A DNA stretch of 64,000 nt. Origin: Shewanella profunda (GTDB lineage: Bacteria > Pseudomonadota > Gammaproteobacteria > Enterobacterales > Shewanellaceae). The notes beneath the pieces were generated by a model. That model ran no database searches. It saw nothing but the letters and a program-made list of their open reading frames with translations, and was not told the origin of the DNA. The position numbers and the translations under genes were made by a program. The DNA is taken from contig NZ_JAKILG010000003.1 of NCBI RefSeq assembly GCF_023283765.1, positions 124,001 through 188,000 of the forward strand, in the 5' to 3' direction. Of the stretch, positions 19,721-27,966 are shown in pieces. The first letter of the stretch is position 1. Every line of letters starts with the position of its first letter.

Positions 19721-20527
19721 GTGATAGATAAGACGACAGTTGCACTGACACTAACAAAGCAAGATTTGCTTGAGGTTGTAAATATCGCCAAGGCCGCGGG
19801 TGACGCGATTATGGCTATTTATGGACAGGATGATTTTGTCGTAAGTCACAAGGGCGATAATAGCCCTATCACTATGGCAGATGTCGCAGCGCACCATATT
19901 ATCGTGCAAGCGCTTGCTAAGCGATTTGTCGGGATCCCCGTGATGTCAGAGGAAGCCGCAGATATTCCATGGGATGAGCGACGTCAATGGCAAAGCTATT
20001 GGCTTATTGACCCTTTAGATGGCACCAAAGAGTTTATTAAGCGAAATGGCGAGTTTACCGTTAACATTGCGCTTATTCATCAAGGGATTGCAATTGCTGG
20101 TGTTGTATACGCACCCGTGTTTAATACCTATTATTATGGGGCTAAGCACTTAGGGGCATGGCGACAAAAAACGGGCTTAGAGAGCCCCCTCTTAGGTGTT
20201 ACTCGTCAGCGTGATGTTCCTATTATTGTTGGTAGCCGCTCGCACTTAAGCCCAGATCTCACCAAGTATTTACTGCAGTTGGGTGAGCATAAGATGTTAA
20301 GTGTGGGAAGTTCACTCAAGTTTTGTATGTTGGCAGAAGGTGAGGCCGATCTGTACCCTCGATTGGGCCCTACGAGTGAATGGGATACGGCTGCGGCTCA
20401 GGCAGTACTTGAAAGTGCTGGTGGTAAAGTTGTTCGTTATGGCTCAGACGAGCCATTAACTTATAATCAAAAACCAGAAATATTAAATCCCTACTTTATT
20501 GCTACAGCACCAGGCTGGGTGAAATAA
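19721..20527 (+). CDS. cysQ: CysQ, 3'(2'),5'-bisphosphate nucleotidase
   Basis: The 268-aa inositol-monophosphatase-superfamily enzyme hydrolyses 3'-phosphoadenosine 5'-phosphate, the by-product of sulfate assimilation, to AMP and phosphate. The metal-site motifs are present: SEEAADIPWDER, then DPLDGTKEFIKRNGEFTVNIAL with the DPxDGTxEF core typical of CysQ, and EWDTAAAQAVLESAGG near the C-terminus. The GTG start at 19721 is chosen because GAAGGA (19708-19713) lies 7 nt upstream; that GAAGGA overlaps the only alternative, ATG 19706. No sulfate-assimilation genes are adjacent. Confidence 0.93.
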   Translation: MIDKTTVALTLTKQDLLEVVNIAKAAGDAIMAIYGQDDFVVSHKGDNSPITMADVAAHHIIVQALAKRFVGIPVMSEEAADIPWDERRQWQSYWLIDPLDGTKEFIKRNGEFTVNIALIHQGIAIAGVVYAPVFNTYYYGAKHLGAWRQKTGLESPLLGVTRQRDVPIIVGSRSHLSPDLTKYLLQLGEHKMLSVGSSLKFCMLAEGEADLYPRLGPTSEWDTAAAQAVLESAGGKVVRYGSDEPLTYNQKPEILNPYFIATAPGWVK

Positions 20528-20600
20528 CCATAACAGTGAATCGAGTAGCATTTATTTATGACTCGATAACACGGCAGAATACACACTGGAGTAACTATTT

Positions 20601-21518
20601 ATGATACGCATGGGCGTCGATTTAGGTGGAACAAAAATAGAATTAGTGGCTATTAGCGAAGAAGGAAATGAGCTTTTTCGTAAACGAGTCACGACGCCAC
20701 GTGACTATCAAGGCACCCTTAGGGCCATTACTGACTTAGTTAATGAAGCTGAGGCAATTCTTGGTGAAAAAGGGACTGTTGGGGTAGGGATCCCCGGTAC
20801 AGTTTCTCCCTATTCAGGTTTAGTTAAAAATGCCAATTCGACGTGGATTAATGGTCATCCTCTCGATGTGAACTTAGGTGAGTTACTGGGGCGTGAAGTC
20901 CGGGTGGCTAACGATGCGAATTGCTTTGCGGTATCGGAAGCCACAGATGGTGCTGCAGCGGGTAAGTCTGTGGTTTTTGGCGTGATTATTGGTACTGGCT
21001 GTGGTGCGGGAGTGGCAATAAAGGGTAAGGTTCATGCTGGTGGAAATGGGATTGGTGGTGAATGGGGCCATAATCCTTTGCCTTGGATGACCAAGGATGA
21101 ATTTAATACGACCCGTTGTTTTTGTGGTAATCCCGATTGTATTGAAACCTTTATCTCTGGAACAGGTTTTGTCCGCGATTACAATGCGGCCTTAGCTGCG
21201 GCAGGTCATTCACGCGAGTTGGCTAAATCGGGCGCCGATATTATGGTATTGGTCGATAAAGGTGATGGGATTGCGACAGCGGCGTTTGACCGTTATATGG
21301 ATAGACTCGCACGCTCACTTGCCCATGTCATTAATATGCTTGACCCTGACGCTATAGTGCTAGGGGGGGGGATGTCGAATGTTGAAGCGATTTATCCTCG
21401 ATTACCAGCGCTATTAACCCGTTATGTGGTAGGGCGAGAATGCCGTACGCCAGTGTTACAGAACCTTTATGGTTGCTCGTCTGGGGTGCGCGGCGCCGCT
21501 TGGTTGTGGGAAAAATAA
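20601..21518 (+). CDS. mak: Mak, ROK-family fructokinase
   Basis: The 305-aa ROK-family sugar kinase closely resembles E. coli Mak (manno(fructo)kinase): ATP-binding GVDLGGTKIELVAI at the N-terminus, VGVGIPGTVSPYSGLVKNANSTW, VANDANCFAVSEATDGAAAGKSVVFGVIIGTGCG with the catalytic Asp, EWGHNPLPW, and a zinc-type CFCGNPDCIETFISGTGF segment. It should phosphorylate fructose (and possibly mannose) in the cytoplasm. NagK is a close relative, but the conserved segments favour Mak. An in-frame ATG at 20610 (MGVDLGG) is an alternative start. GGAG lies 8 nt before ATG 20601. Confidence 0.85.
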   Translation: MIRMGVDLGGTKIELVAISEEGNELFRKRVTTPRDYQGTLRAITDLVNEAEAILGEKGTVGVGIPGTVSPYSGLVKNANSTWINGHPLDVNLGELLGREVRVANDANCFAVSEATDGAAAGKSVVFGVIIGTGCGAGVAIKGKVHAGGNGIGGEWGHNPLPWMTKDEFNTTRCFCGNPDCIETFISGTGFVRDYNAALAAAGHSRELAKSGADIMVLVDKGDGIATAAFDRYMDRLARSLAHVINMLDPDAIVLGGGMSNVEAIYPRLPALLTRYVVGRECRTPVLQNLYGCSSGVRGAAWLWEK

Positions 21519-21641
21519 GTATTATCCATTGAGCTAAAGTGACAACTTATACCATATCGACCAGCTAAATGCTGGGCGATGCGTTTAGCACTATTTTGAT
21601 GCTATGATTGCGCTCCTTCTAGTTATTTGGCATGGATATTC

Positions 21642-22376
21642 ATGTTTTGGGTTAAGAAAGTGGTTTCTCAGGGAATAATGCCTATTCCCTTTATCCTTTT
21701 GTTATTACTTGTGTCTTTATTCGTTTGGCGCCGCCGCGCCATGGCGAAATACTTAGTAGCGAGTGCTTTTCTCCTCTTACTTTTTTTAAGCAGCCAGCTT
21801 AGCGTGAGCACACTTGTTCAACCGTTAGAATCAAGCTATCCGATTAATTCCACTCCTATTAGCGGCCAATGTTTTGTGATGGTGTTAGGTTCTTCCCATT
21901 CGGATATTCAAGCAGCAACGGCAGTGCAGTCCTTATCCGCGGTTGCGCTAGCCAGATTATCTGAGGGTATTCGTCAGCTTGCGCTGGGTCAGGATTGTAT
22001 CCTGATTGTCAGTGGTTGGGGGGGAGAGCTTACCCAAATTTCCCACGCAGAAATGATGGCAAAGGCTGCAGTGGAGCTAGGTGTCGATAAAAGTAAAGTT
22101 ATCCAATTCCCGCTAGCGAGAGATACCGTAGAAGAAGCACAATATCTCAAGTGGGAACTTGGGGAGTCATCTTTCCGTTTGGTCACATCAGCATCCCATA
22201 TGCCAAGGGCTATGGCTATTTTCACTGGAAAAGGTTTAGCGGCCAGTGCTGCCCCTACGGATTTTAGGGCACGGGACGATTTTTGGTGGCGACTGACTGC
22301 TGACAATTTAGTGTCTTCCCAGCGGGCTATCCACGAGTATATTGGCCGTTTATGGCTTTGGATAAAACAGGAATAA
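21642..22376 (+). CDS. ElyC-like DUF218 (YdcF/SanA-type) inner-membrane protein
   Basis: The 244-aa protein starts with two hydrophobic segments (about residues 12-28 and 36-55) separated by a basic WRRRAMAKY loop, then LVQPLESSYPI and a periplasmic DUF218 domain (CFVMVLGSSHSDIQAATAVQSLSAVALARLSEG, SGWGGELTQ, DTVEEAQYLKW, LVTSASHMPRAMAIF). The arrangement matches E. coli ElyC, which affects envelope assembly and lipid-carrier use. TTG 21627 is possible, but ATG 21642 gives the family N-terminus (MFWVKKVV). The next gene begins 3 bp after the stop, so the two are probably one operon. Confidence 0.82.
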   Translation: MFWVKKVVSQGIMPIPFILLLLLVSLFVWRRRAMAKYLVASAFLLLLFLSSQLSVSTLVQPLESSYPINSTPISGQCFVMVLGSSHSDIQAATAVQSLSAVALARLSEGIRQLALGQDCILIVSGWGGELTQISHAEMMAKAAVELGVDKSKVIQFPLARDTVEEAQYLKWELGESSFRLVTSASHMPRAMAIFTGKGLAASAAPTDFRARDDFWWRLTADNLVSSQRAIHEYIGRLWLWIKQE

Positions 22377-22379
22377 AGC

Positions 22380-23054
22380 ATGGCGTTAGAGTCTGATGTG
22401 ATATCGGTGCGACCTTTATCTAAGCGAAATGGGTTGACACTCACTTGGGTTGGGGCGAGTTCTCTCATCCTAGGTTTTGGATTGTTTATCATTTTTCCAG
22501 AATTTTTTGCGATAGGCCTAGTCTTTTTTAGTTTAGGTGCCATTGCGCTCATCTTAGGATTAGCTAAGGTGTATGAACCTGAAACGACCATCAGCTTAGA
22601 TGAACAAGGCCTGATCTATTTTCATCGTCGAGGAAAAGTGTTCATCGCATGGGACAACATTCAGCGGGTTGATATTCCTCGGGTTACTCAAGGTATCAAT
22701 ACGATTGAATTATCTTATTTAGGGATTAAATTAAAGCACTTAAATCCAATTCTCGATAACATTTCCCTACGGCTAGCGACGGGATTATTGACTGAGCAAC
22801 GCCCATTGCTGGTCACTGCGGCCTCTCAACAGGAAGATCTTGCCACCCTAGAGACTTATATGGGTACCGAATTTAGTCCTTTAGTGATTGAAGGTGATAG
22901 GTATCGTGGTGTTTTGGCTATGTTTGGTCACCGCTGCGTCATGCTCGATACCCATTTAGGCTATCACCTTTATATTCCCCACGACAGTTTAGACCGAGAG
23001 CCACAGGACTTTATCAAACTATTGAGACAACGTATTGCACAGGGGATGTCATAG
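22380..23054 (+). CDS. DUF2982 family membrane protein
   Basis: The 224-aa protein has two close hydrophobic segments at about residues 20-60 (GLTLTWVGASSLILGFGLFIIF and FFAIGLVFFSLGAIALILGLA) followed by a cytosolic or periplasmic PH-like beta-rich part (TISLDEQGLIYFHRRGKVFIAWDNIQRVDI). I recognise it as the DUF2982 family found in Shewanella and Vibrio; no function is established. It starts 3 bp after the ElyC-like gene, which suggests coupled expression. The downstream DNA turns repeat-rich. Confidence 0.75.
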   Translation: MALESDVISVRPLSKRNGLTLTWVGASSLILGFGLFIIFPEFFAIGLVFFSLGAIALILGLAKVYEPETTISLDEQGLIYFHRRGKVFIAWDNIQRVDIPRVTQGINTIELSYLGIKLKHLNPILDNISLRLATGLLTEQRPLLVTAASQQEDLATLETYMGTEFSPLVIEGDRYRGVLAMFGHRCVMLDTHLGYHLYIPHDSLDREPQDFIKLLRQRIAQGMS

Positions 23055-23084
23055 TTAGGTCTGAGGGCTCTACTAAAACTAGAA

Positions 23085-23117
23085 GGTCACTGGTGCAACA
23101 ATGCCAATCCTAACTAA
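23085..23117 (+). repeat. Direct repeat copy 1 (33 bp)
   Basis: It begins GGTCACTGGTGCAACAATGC; the first 27 bp are identical to the copy at 23282-23314, and the 33-bp unit differs at one base. The copies are 197 bp apart. Confidence 0.9.
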
Positions 23118-23260
23118 GTCCTTAATTCACAAATCCGCCCTAAACAGCTTTTGTACCAAGGCAAGACAGTTAAGTTATGCGCATTACGTATTAATTGTCA
23201 TTGCTTCCCCAGTGACACGCCGTCTATTTCTTTCAAAAGAAGTATCCCTATAGGCTCGAC

Positions 23261-23278
23261 GGCGGCATCCATGCCGCC
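23261..23278. repeat. Perfect 8-bp hairpin next to repeat copy 2
   Basis: GGCGGCAT (23261-23268) and ATGCCGCC (23271-23278) form a GC-rich stem with a 2-nt loop, ending three bases before the second direct-repeat copy. There is no T-run. Confidence 0.75.
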
Positions 23279-23281
23279 AAC

Positions 23282-23314
23282 GGTCACTGGTGCAACAATG
23301 CCAATCCTCACTAA
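23282..23314 (+). repeat. Direct repeat copy 2 (33 bp)
   Basis: It is the second copy of the 33-bp unit seen at 23085-23117, with one mismatch. It directly follows the GGCGGCAT hairpin; copy 1 lacks that hairpin. Confidence 0.9.
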
Positions 23315-23472
23315 CCCTATCGCTGTTCGTTTAGCTAAAAAGCAATTGCCCCAAAACGATTTTAAATCTTTCATGTTTAGGCCGAGTAACTCGTCCCTGT
23401 TGACCAAACTTTAGTAATGATACAAAGTGCCTACAACATCGGTGGAGATTAATGTTAAGAGGCAGGAAATAG

Positions 23473-24495
23473 GTGCGACAATCGCAGATCATGGAAGATA
23501 AAGTTATATCAGCAGTGAGGGATTTTGCTAACTCGATAAATTCGGGAGGTAAAGTCAGCGTTGACATGACAGCACTTATTGATGTGACGTCTCAGTTATC
23601 TCTCACCAGTTTTGACCATTGGGAGAGCTTAATTCGGTCAGAATTTTCCTTAGCGGTAAGGGAGTCAACTCCACCTAAGTGGAAAATTTGGTCTAAACCT
23701 ACCGAATTGTTAACTTGGCTAGATCTAATAAGTTGGGATGGCTACAAGCGTGAAAAGACGTTGCGTACACTGTCTGGTGCAGCGCCGAACATTTTCTTCT
23801 TTTCACTTATCGTTAGAAGGCTCAATGATTGGGTACCTCAAGTTCGAGAAGCAGCAAGGGAAAAGCTATTAGATATTGCAAAAGCGACAAACCCTAAAGT
23901 TGTTGTTGAAGCTCTTTGTATCGCACTTTCCAATTGGAATTCTTGGGGGAGGATTGAGGAACTAGACAAAAAGGTTCTTTTGCAGATCATATGCGAAGAC
24001 CAGATAGCAGATTTACTTAGGTCTAAGTTAATGTTATCGACATCGGGGCCTATGCCATCTCTCTTTTCTCAGCTTGGACGTACACCGATTCTGGATGGAA
24101 AGATTAAAGAAATTGCTACCCTCTCCATCCAGCCCTCCGTTCGAGCCAAGGCTTTACGAAGCTTATTCGAAGGCCGAATAGTATGGATAGAAGGTCGTAA
24201 GTGGGAATGGACTGACATCCGATATTGCAAGGGAAGAATAAAGCCAATCATTTCAGAGCGAAAAGTAAATGTTCAAACTCCATTGATTGACTTGTTAAAA
24301 ATGTCTGCTGATGACAGATCGGCTATCGTTCGGCGAGTTTCTGCAGAATTTCTAATTCGGGAGTTAGAAAATCTTGGAGTTGTTGCAAGGGAATTCGCTA
24401 ACAAGTTTGCATCGGATAGGTCTGAAGCAGTAGCCGAACGTGGTCTTTTTGCATTGAAAAAACTGGAGGAAGTGGAGCATGTCAATGCGCCTTAA
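23473..24495 (+). CDS. Unrecognised HEAT-repeat-like protein
   Basis: The 340-aa protein is largely helical. Three segments look like HEAT-type helix pairs: WVPQVREAAREKLLDIAKA, DDRSAIVRRVSAEFLIREL and SDRSEAVAERGLFALKKLEE. There is no signal peptide, membrane segment or catalytic motif that I recognise. HEAT arrays are protein-binding scaffolds, so a partner-binding role is an inference only. GTG 23473 has GAGG 10 nt upstream; ATG 23491 is the alternative. The gene is flanked on both sides by intergenic repeats and is embedded between well-conserved genes, which suggests a recent or strain-specific insertion. Confidence 0.65.
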   Translation: MRQSQIMEDKVISAVRDFANSINSGGKVSVDMTALIDVTSQLSLTSFDHWESLIRSEFSLAVRESTPPKWKIWSKPTELLTWLDLISWDGYKREKTLRTLSGAAPNIFFFSLIVRRLNDWVPQVREAAREKLLDIAKATNPKVVVEALCIALSNWNSWGRIEELDKKVLLQIICEDQIADLLRSKLMLSTSGPMPSLFSQLGRTPILDGKIKEIATLSIQPSVRAKALRSLFEGRIVWIEGRKWEWTDIRYCKGRIKPIISERKVNVQTPLIDLLKMSADDRSAIVRRVSAEFLIRELENLGVVAREFANKFASDRSEAVAERGLFALKKLEEVEHVNAP

Positions 24496-24606
24496 ACAAC
24501 ACGACCTAGGATTGCAGGATTCGTAACTTGTTGTTCGCAGTTTAGTCGGGTGTTACCCATATAAATTTTAATCCGAAACTGACGAGTTAGAGCAAAGGTT
24601 CTATCA

Positions 24607-24716
24607 CGCTTTTGTCCCAAAACGAGTCACATATCTGCTTTAAAACAAACAGGCTACACCGATGCTAAACAGGTGAGCCAGGGTGATTTGCGAGACGACC
24701 GTCCGCCCCATGGACG
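24607..24716 (+). repeat. Degenerate ~110-bp direct repeat, copy A
   Basis: It runs from a CGCTTTTGTCCCAAAA segment through GGTGAGCCAGGGTGATTTGC to GACCGTCCGCCCCATGGACG. The same order of short blocks recurs at 24864-24976 with scattered substitutions. In this copy the end forms a hairpin with the following bases (GCCCC...GGGGC, outer GACC...GGTC, to 24724). Confidence 0.7.
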
Positions 24717-24863
24717 GGGCGGTCGAGCATCCACGGATGGACTTGCTGCGAGTCGACGAGCAAATGCTATGGCACGCCTATAAGTCGGTGCCTGCATACA
24801 TTAAGTTCCCAACAGCTTAAGTTATAAGTCACTCAGTCGTACTATATTTTGCACTTTTTCCAA

Positions 24864-24976
24864 CGCACTTTTTGTCCCCAAAAGCGTTACGTATGCCTTT
24901 TAAATCTATCGGTTACGCTAATGCCAAAAAGGTGAACCATAGTGATTTTGCGAGATGACCGTCCACCCCATGGACG
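24864..24976 (+). repeat. Degenerate ~110-bp direct repeat, copy B
   Basis: It corresponds block by block to copy A (CGCACTTTTTGTCCCCAAAA, GGTGAACCATAGTGATTTTG, GACCGTCCACCCCATGGACG), offset about 258 bp. The right-hand hairpin of copy A is replaced here by TTTTTGGCATTAATGCC. Confidence 0.7.
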
Positions 24977-25173
24977 CTTTTTGGCATTAATGCCATCGCG
25001 GCATTTGTGAACCCTTTCACATCAGGCGGGGCGGCCCTGCATTTGAACAACATCCATATTTAACTGCCAGTTCGCAGTCCATGGCTCTCATTCATAAACC
25101 GAGTCATTAGATTGAAGCCTATTTGCCGATTTAGTACGCTTTTTTTCTCTGATTATTACGCGATAAAAAGGTA

Positions 25174-25201
25174 AATAAAAAAGGGGACCTTAACGGTCCC
25201 C
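25174..25201 (-). terminator. Terminator of the decaheme cytochrome gene
   Basis: On the minus strand GGGGACC, a 5-nt loop, and GGTCCCC are followed by TTTTTT and more T-rich sequence. It lies 50 bp downstream of the cytochrome stop codon. Confidence 0.85.
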
Positions 25202-25251
25202 AATAAGTTGCAGAGGTACTACTTAGGGTAGTGCAGGGCTACCCTCAGGTA

Positions 25252-27549
25252 CTAGTGTGCACCCTCTGCGTGTACCTTATCTATGCCATAGGTCTTACCT
25301 TCAGCATGGCAGGTCGCACAAGATTCAATCGGTAGGTTAGCATCTGTCACCGCATCCGCTTCGACAATCGCACCATTACTTCTAAAGTGCGCTACAGCCG
25401 CAGCATTTGAGTGGGCATGACAACTACGGCATGATTCAGCCACAGGTGAAATATAGTAATCACCTACTTTGACTGAACGTTTCGCAGAGGCTAAGCCACC
25501 GTCATTTGCAAACAGTTTAGTATCGTCTTTATGACATGCTGTACATGCAGTTTCTGGTGATGGATAACCGACTAGTTCACCTTCAGCATCACGGAAGATC
25601 CCTGCGATAGCATCAAAGTTACCACTGTGGAAACGGTGTGAAACAGTGAATAAGTCTTTGTTTTTGAAAGTCACATTTGGAACTATGACTTTGCTACCAT
25701 CCTCACCTTTATAGACAACTGTTGGATGATATGTTGAACCTGTTGTATCGTTATGGCAGTGCATACATTGATCAAAGGTGTAAGTTCCGTGTCGAGTGCC
25801 TTTGATATAATCCAAGGTACCATGACAAGCATTACATTTGGCTTCTTCTACGGTAATACGTGCGGGATCTGTCATACGAGCTTTAGCGATAGCACTGCTA
25901 TCTAAGCTGTAAAACTTAACTGGCGAAGTGTTACCTATTGGACTTGTTGGACCAAATTCAAGTCCAGTCGCATTACAGCTATCCACTTTACCCGCTTTAA
26001 TACACACGTTAGCTTCAGAACCTACATAGATAGTACCGACAGCTTGTGCATCGGGAATATCCTTAACGAAGGTTAAGACACCACCAGATAATGTACCATG
26101 TTCCAGTTTCAGACTGATTGCGGTCGGTTTAACATCGGACCAAGCGTAAACGGTACCATCGGTAGCAACATTGCCGAGTAATAAGCCGTTAGCAACGAAC
26201 ATACCTGTTGGATTCGTTGTTGCGTTATAGGCTCTTAAATCGGTTCCGTTAGGAATAGGAGCACCATTCATAGTTACATTGGCTGTCAATGTTAATGTTT
26301 GCATTCCTAGAGTTGCTGATGGCGCTGTGGTTGCACTAGTAAAGTCAACTTTAAACAGCTCCGCATACTCTGCACGTTTACCCACACTGTGCACTGTTTC
26401 GGGTGCTAAACTGCCTGTACCGTGACAAGCTGTACATTGAGTATCATCGGTTTGAGCTAAACCAAATTCTGAGTGGTTTTCGCCAGTCGTAAAGTTCACA
26501 TTGATATGGCAACCCACACAGGCCTGCGCATAAATGTTTGTGTTATAGCTTGGGGCACCATCATGGCAGGATTTACATTCTTTTAGATCCGATGGGAAGC
26601 CAATTTCACCAAAGTATTCTTTTGCTTCGCCGCTCAGGCTATCACTGATGTGATGGCCAGCATGAAGCCTGTGGATCATTGGACCAAAATCAAACACCCA
26701 GCCTTCGGCCAATTGTGCCTCACTCGGTACGAGATCTGGGTTATGGCAAGCTACGCAGTTTTCAACATTTTGGTAGTTGTGGTGGGCTTCAATTTTAGCG
26801 ATATAGCCATTCACTTCACCGTGACAATTGATACAGGCTGCACTGCTTACCGTATCTTTGGTTGATACGGCTAATTCATCGGTGGCAGGAATAAAGTCAA
26901 CGGGTACAGACAATACTTTGTCAGATAAAGCGACACCTGCGCTATTTACTATGTTGTAAGCTCGCAGGATAACTCTGTGCAATGCATTAGGATTATCGTT
27001 TGGATTGATGATAGGTGCTGCGTCAGCATAGGTCCAACTTGCAGTATAACTACCTGGATTGCTTACATCTTCAGTTAAAGTACAAGCGTTTTTGGTGCCG
27101 TTAAGACCCGTTAAAGTACAAGTTAATGAGGTACCAGCTTGATTTGCTGTAGCATTATTTTGCCATTCAACTGGCGCTCCAGTGCCTGAAGTGTTTTCAT
27201 TGGCGGTTAACGAGTAAATGGCAATTTTGTCGAGTCCCATAAAGGGAACATCTTTACCCGCATTTTTACCTGTTAATGAAAATTTAACACTGAATCCTTC
27301 ACTGCTCGTTACCTTGATGTCTTGTGGACTTACAGTAAATTTTAGATCGGTAATTGAGTCTGCAGTTTTAACAAAACTCCCCGCAGGTGCTCCGGGTGTG
27401 CCTGGTGTTCCGGGGGTGCCTGGTGTTCCAGGAGTACCTGGTGTGCCAGGGTCTCCATCTTTACCATCATCACCGTCCCCGCAGGCGGTTAAACATAGAG
27501 CACTGGTGAGTGCCAGTACTAGTAGAGATTTATTGTAGTTTTTCATCAT
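25252..27549 (-). CDS. OmcA/MtrC-family decaheme c-type cytochrome, outer-membrane lipoprotein
   Basis: The 765-aa protein has a lipoprotein signal peptide (lipobox LTAC, Cys23) and exactly ten CXXCH haem-binding motifs: CINCH, CVACH, CKSCH, CVGCH, CTACH, CNACH, CMHCH, CTACH, CRSCH, CATCH. The motifs fall in two groups of five separated by a beta-rich domain, as in the MtrC/OmcA/MtrF family of surface electron-transfer cytochromes. Right after the lipid anchor is a collagen-like stretch with six GTP triplets (residues about 29-57), probably a flexible stalk. The start ATG 27549 follows AAGGGACGCG; the frame opens 20 codons earlier. The mtrA/mtrB porin partners are not here. A LysR gene lies upstream in the same orientation. 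In S. oneidensis I recall a similar orphan decaheme gene at this position. Confidence 0.93.
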   Translation of the reverse strand: MMKNYNKSLLVLALTSALCLTACGDGDDGKDGDPGTPGTPGTPGTPGTPGTPGAPAGSFVKTADSITDLKFTVSPQDIKVTSSEGFSVKFSLTGKNAGKDVPFMGLDKIAIYSLTANENTSGTGAPVEWQNNATANQAGTSLTCTLTGLNGTKNACTLTEDVSNPGSYTASWTYADAAPIINPNDNPNALHRVILRAYNIVNSAGVALSDKVLSVPVDFIPATDELAVSTKDTVSSAACINCHGEVNGYIAKIEAHHNYQNVENCVACHNPDLVPSEAQLAEGWVFDFGPMIHRLHAGHHISDSLSGEAKEYFGEIGFPSDLKECKSCHDGAPSYNTNIYAQACVGCHINVNFTTGENHSEFGLAQTDDTQCTACHGTGSLAPETVHSVGKRAEYAELFKVDFTSATTAPSATLGMQTLTLTANVTMNGAPIPNGTDLRAYNATTNPTGMFVANGLLLGNVATDGTVYAWSDVKPTAISLKLEHGTLSGGVLTFVKDIPDAQAVGTIYVGSEANVCIKAGKVDSCNATGLEFGPTSPIGNTSPVKFYSLDSSAIAKARMTDPARITVEEAKCNACHGTLDYIKGTRHGTYTFDQCMHCHNDTTGSTYHPTVVYKGEDGSKVIVPNVTFKNKDLFTVSHRFHSGNFDAIAGIFRDAEGELVGYPSPETACTACHKDDTKLFANDGGLASAKRSVKVGDYYISPVAESCRSCHAHSNAAAVAHFRSNGAIVEADAVTDANLPIESCATCHAEGKTYGIDKVHAEGAH

Positions 27550-27966
27550 CGCGTCCCTTTTCTTTCTATAAGACTGCGTGTGCAGTGCCTCTAATATAAG
27601 GTGAACCATGTACTTATAAAGTGGTATTTGCGAGTTTGTATCTGATATGTGAAGGATGATTTAACACCTTAAAATGGTAATTTCAAAAGGTGAATCTTGG
27701 TATTTGTTAAAGTGAAATTTGCATGGAAATTTGTGATGCATATAACAATTGTTTGCGTTAAATTTTAATAAGTTAACTGGATTAATTTTCGTTTAAGTGT
27801 TCACGTGGATGATGTTCAACTTTTTTATTTTTAGCATGGTTGTGGGTTGTAAGTTTTTATAAAAAGTAGCTTAAGAAATTGAGGTACATAGGGCAGGGGA
27901 CAGAGTGAGCTAACAAGGTTAACATTATGCCAACCTTGCGACTTAGATAAGCGGTTTAAGCTGTCT
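27550..27966. other. Upstream region of the decaheme cytochrome gene
   Basis: This 417-bp gene-free stretch is AT-rich and must hold the cytochrome promoter on the minus strand. Visible elements are a CRP-type site (27732-27747), an inverted repeat CACCTT (27665-27670) / AAGGTG (27687-27692), and a small AAGGTT...AACCTT hairpin near 27916-27938 that may follow the LysR gene. I see no ORF. Confidence 0.5.
27732..27747. promoter_or_regulatory. CRP-type operator upstream of the decaheme gene
   Basis: TGTGA-TGCATA-TAACA matches the CRP consensus TGTGA-N6-TCACA at nine of ten fixed positions. It is about 185 bp before the cytochrome start codon. CRP is known to control outer-membrane cytochromes in S. 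oneidensis, which makes the site plausible; binding is not shown. Confidence 0.5.

Larger units (their letters stand above)
23055..23472. other. Gene-free repeat-bearing interval, left side of accessory region
   Basis: It contains two copies of a 27-bp direct repeat, a perfect hairpin at 23261-23278 and no convincing ORF. Short open frames here (for example at 23151-23414 and its complement) consist mostly of the repeats and lack family features. It lies between the conserved DUF2982 gene and the unrecognised HEAT-like gene. Confidence 0.6.
24496..25173. other. Gene-free repeat-bearing interval, right side of accessory region
   Basis: It holds two degenerate copies of a roughly 110-bp unit, a GC-rich hairpin and the palindrome GGCATTAATGCC (24982-24993), with no convincing ORF, before the terminator of the decaheme cytochrome gene. 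With 23055-23472 it brackets the HEAT-like gene. Confidence 0.6.

Noticed and set aside
21989..22591. 200-aa open frame on the minus strand
   Set aside because: It lies opposite the ElyC-like and DUF2982 genes, both of which have clear family features; the reverse frame has none and no start signal.
23151..23414. 87-aa plus-strand and overlapping minus-strand frames
   Set aside because: They consist mainly of the repeat units and hairpin and resemble no protein.
27390..27470. Regular short tandem repeats resembling a repeat array
   Set aside because: They are in frame within the cytochrome gene and encode the GTP collagen-like triplets; there are no spacers, so it is not CRISPR.
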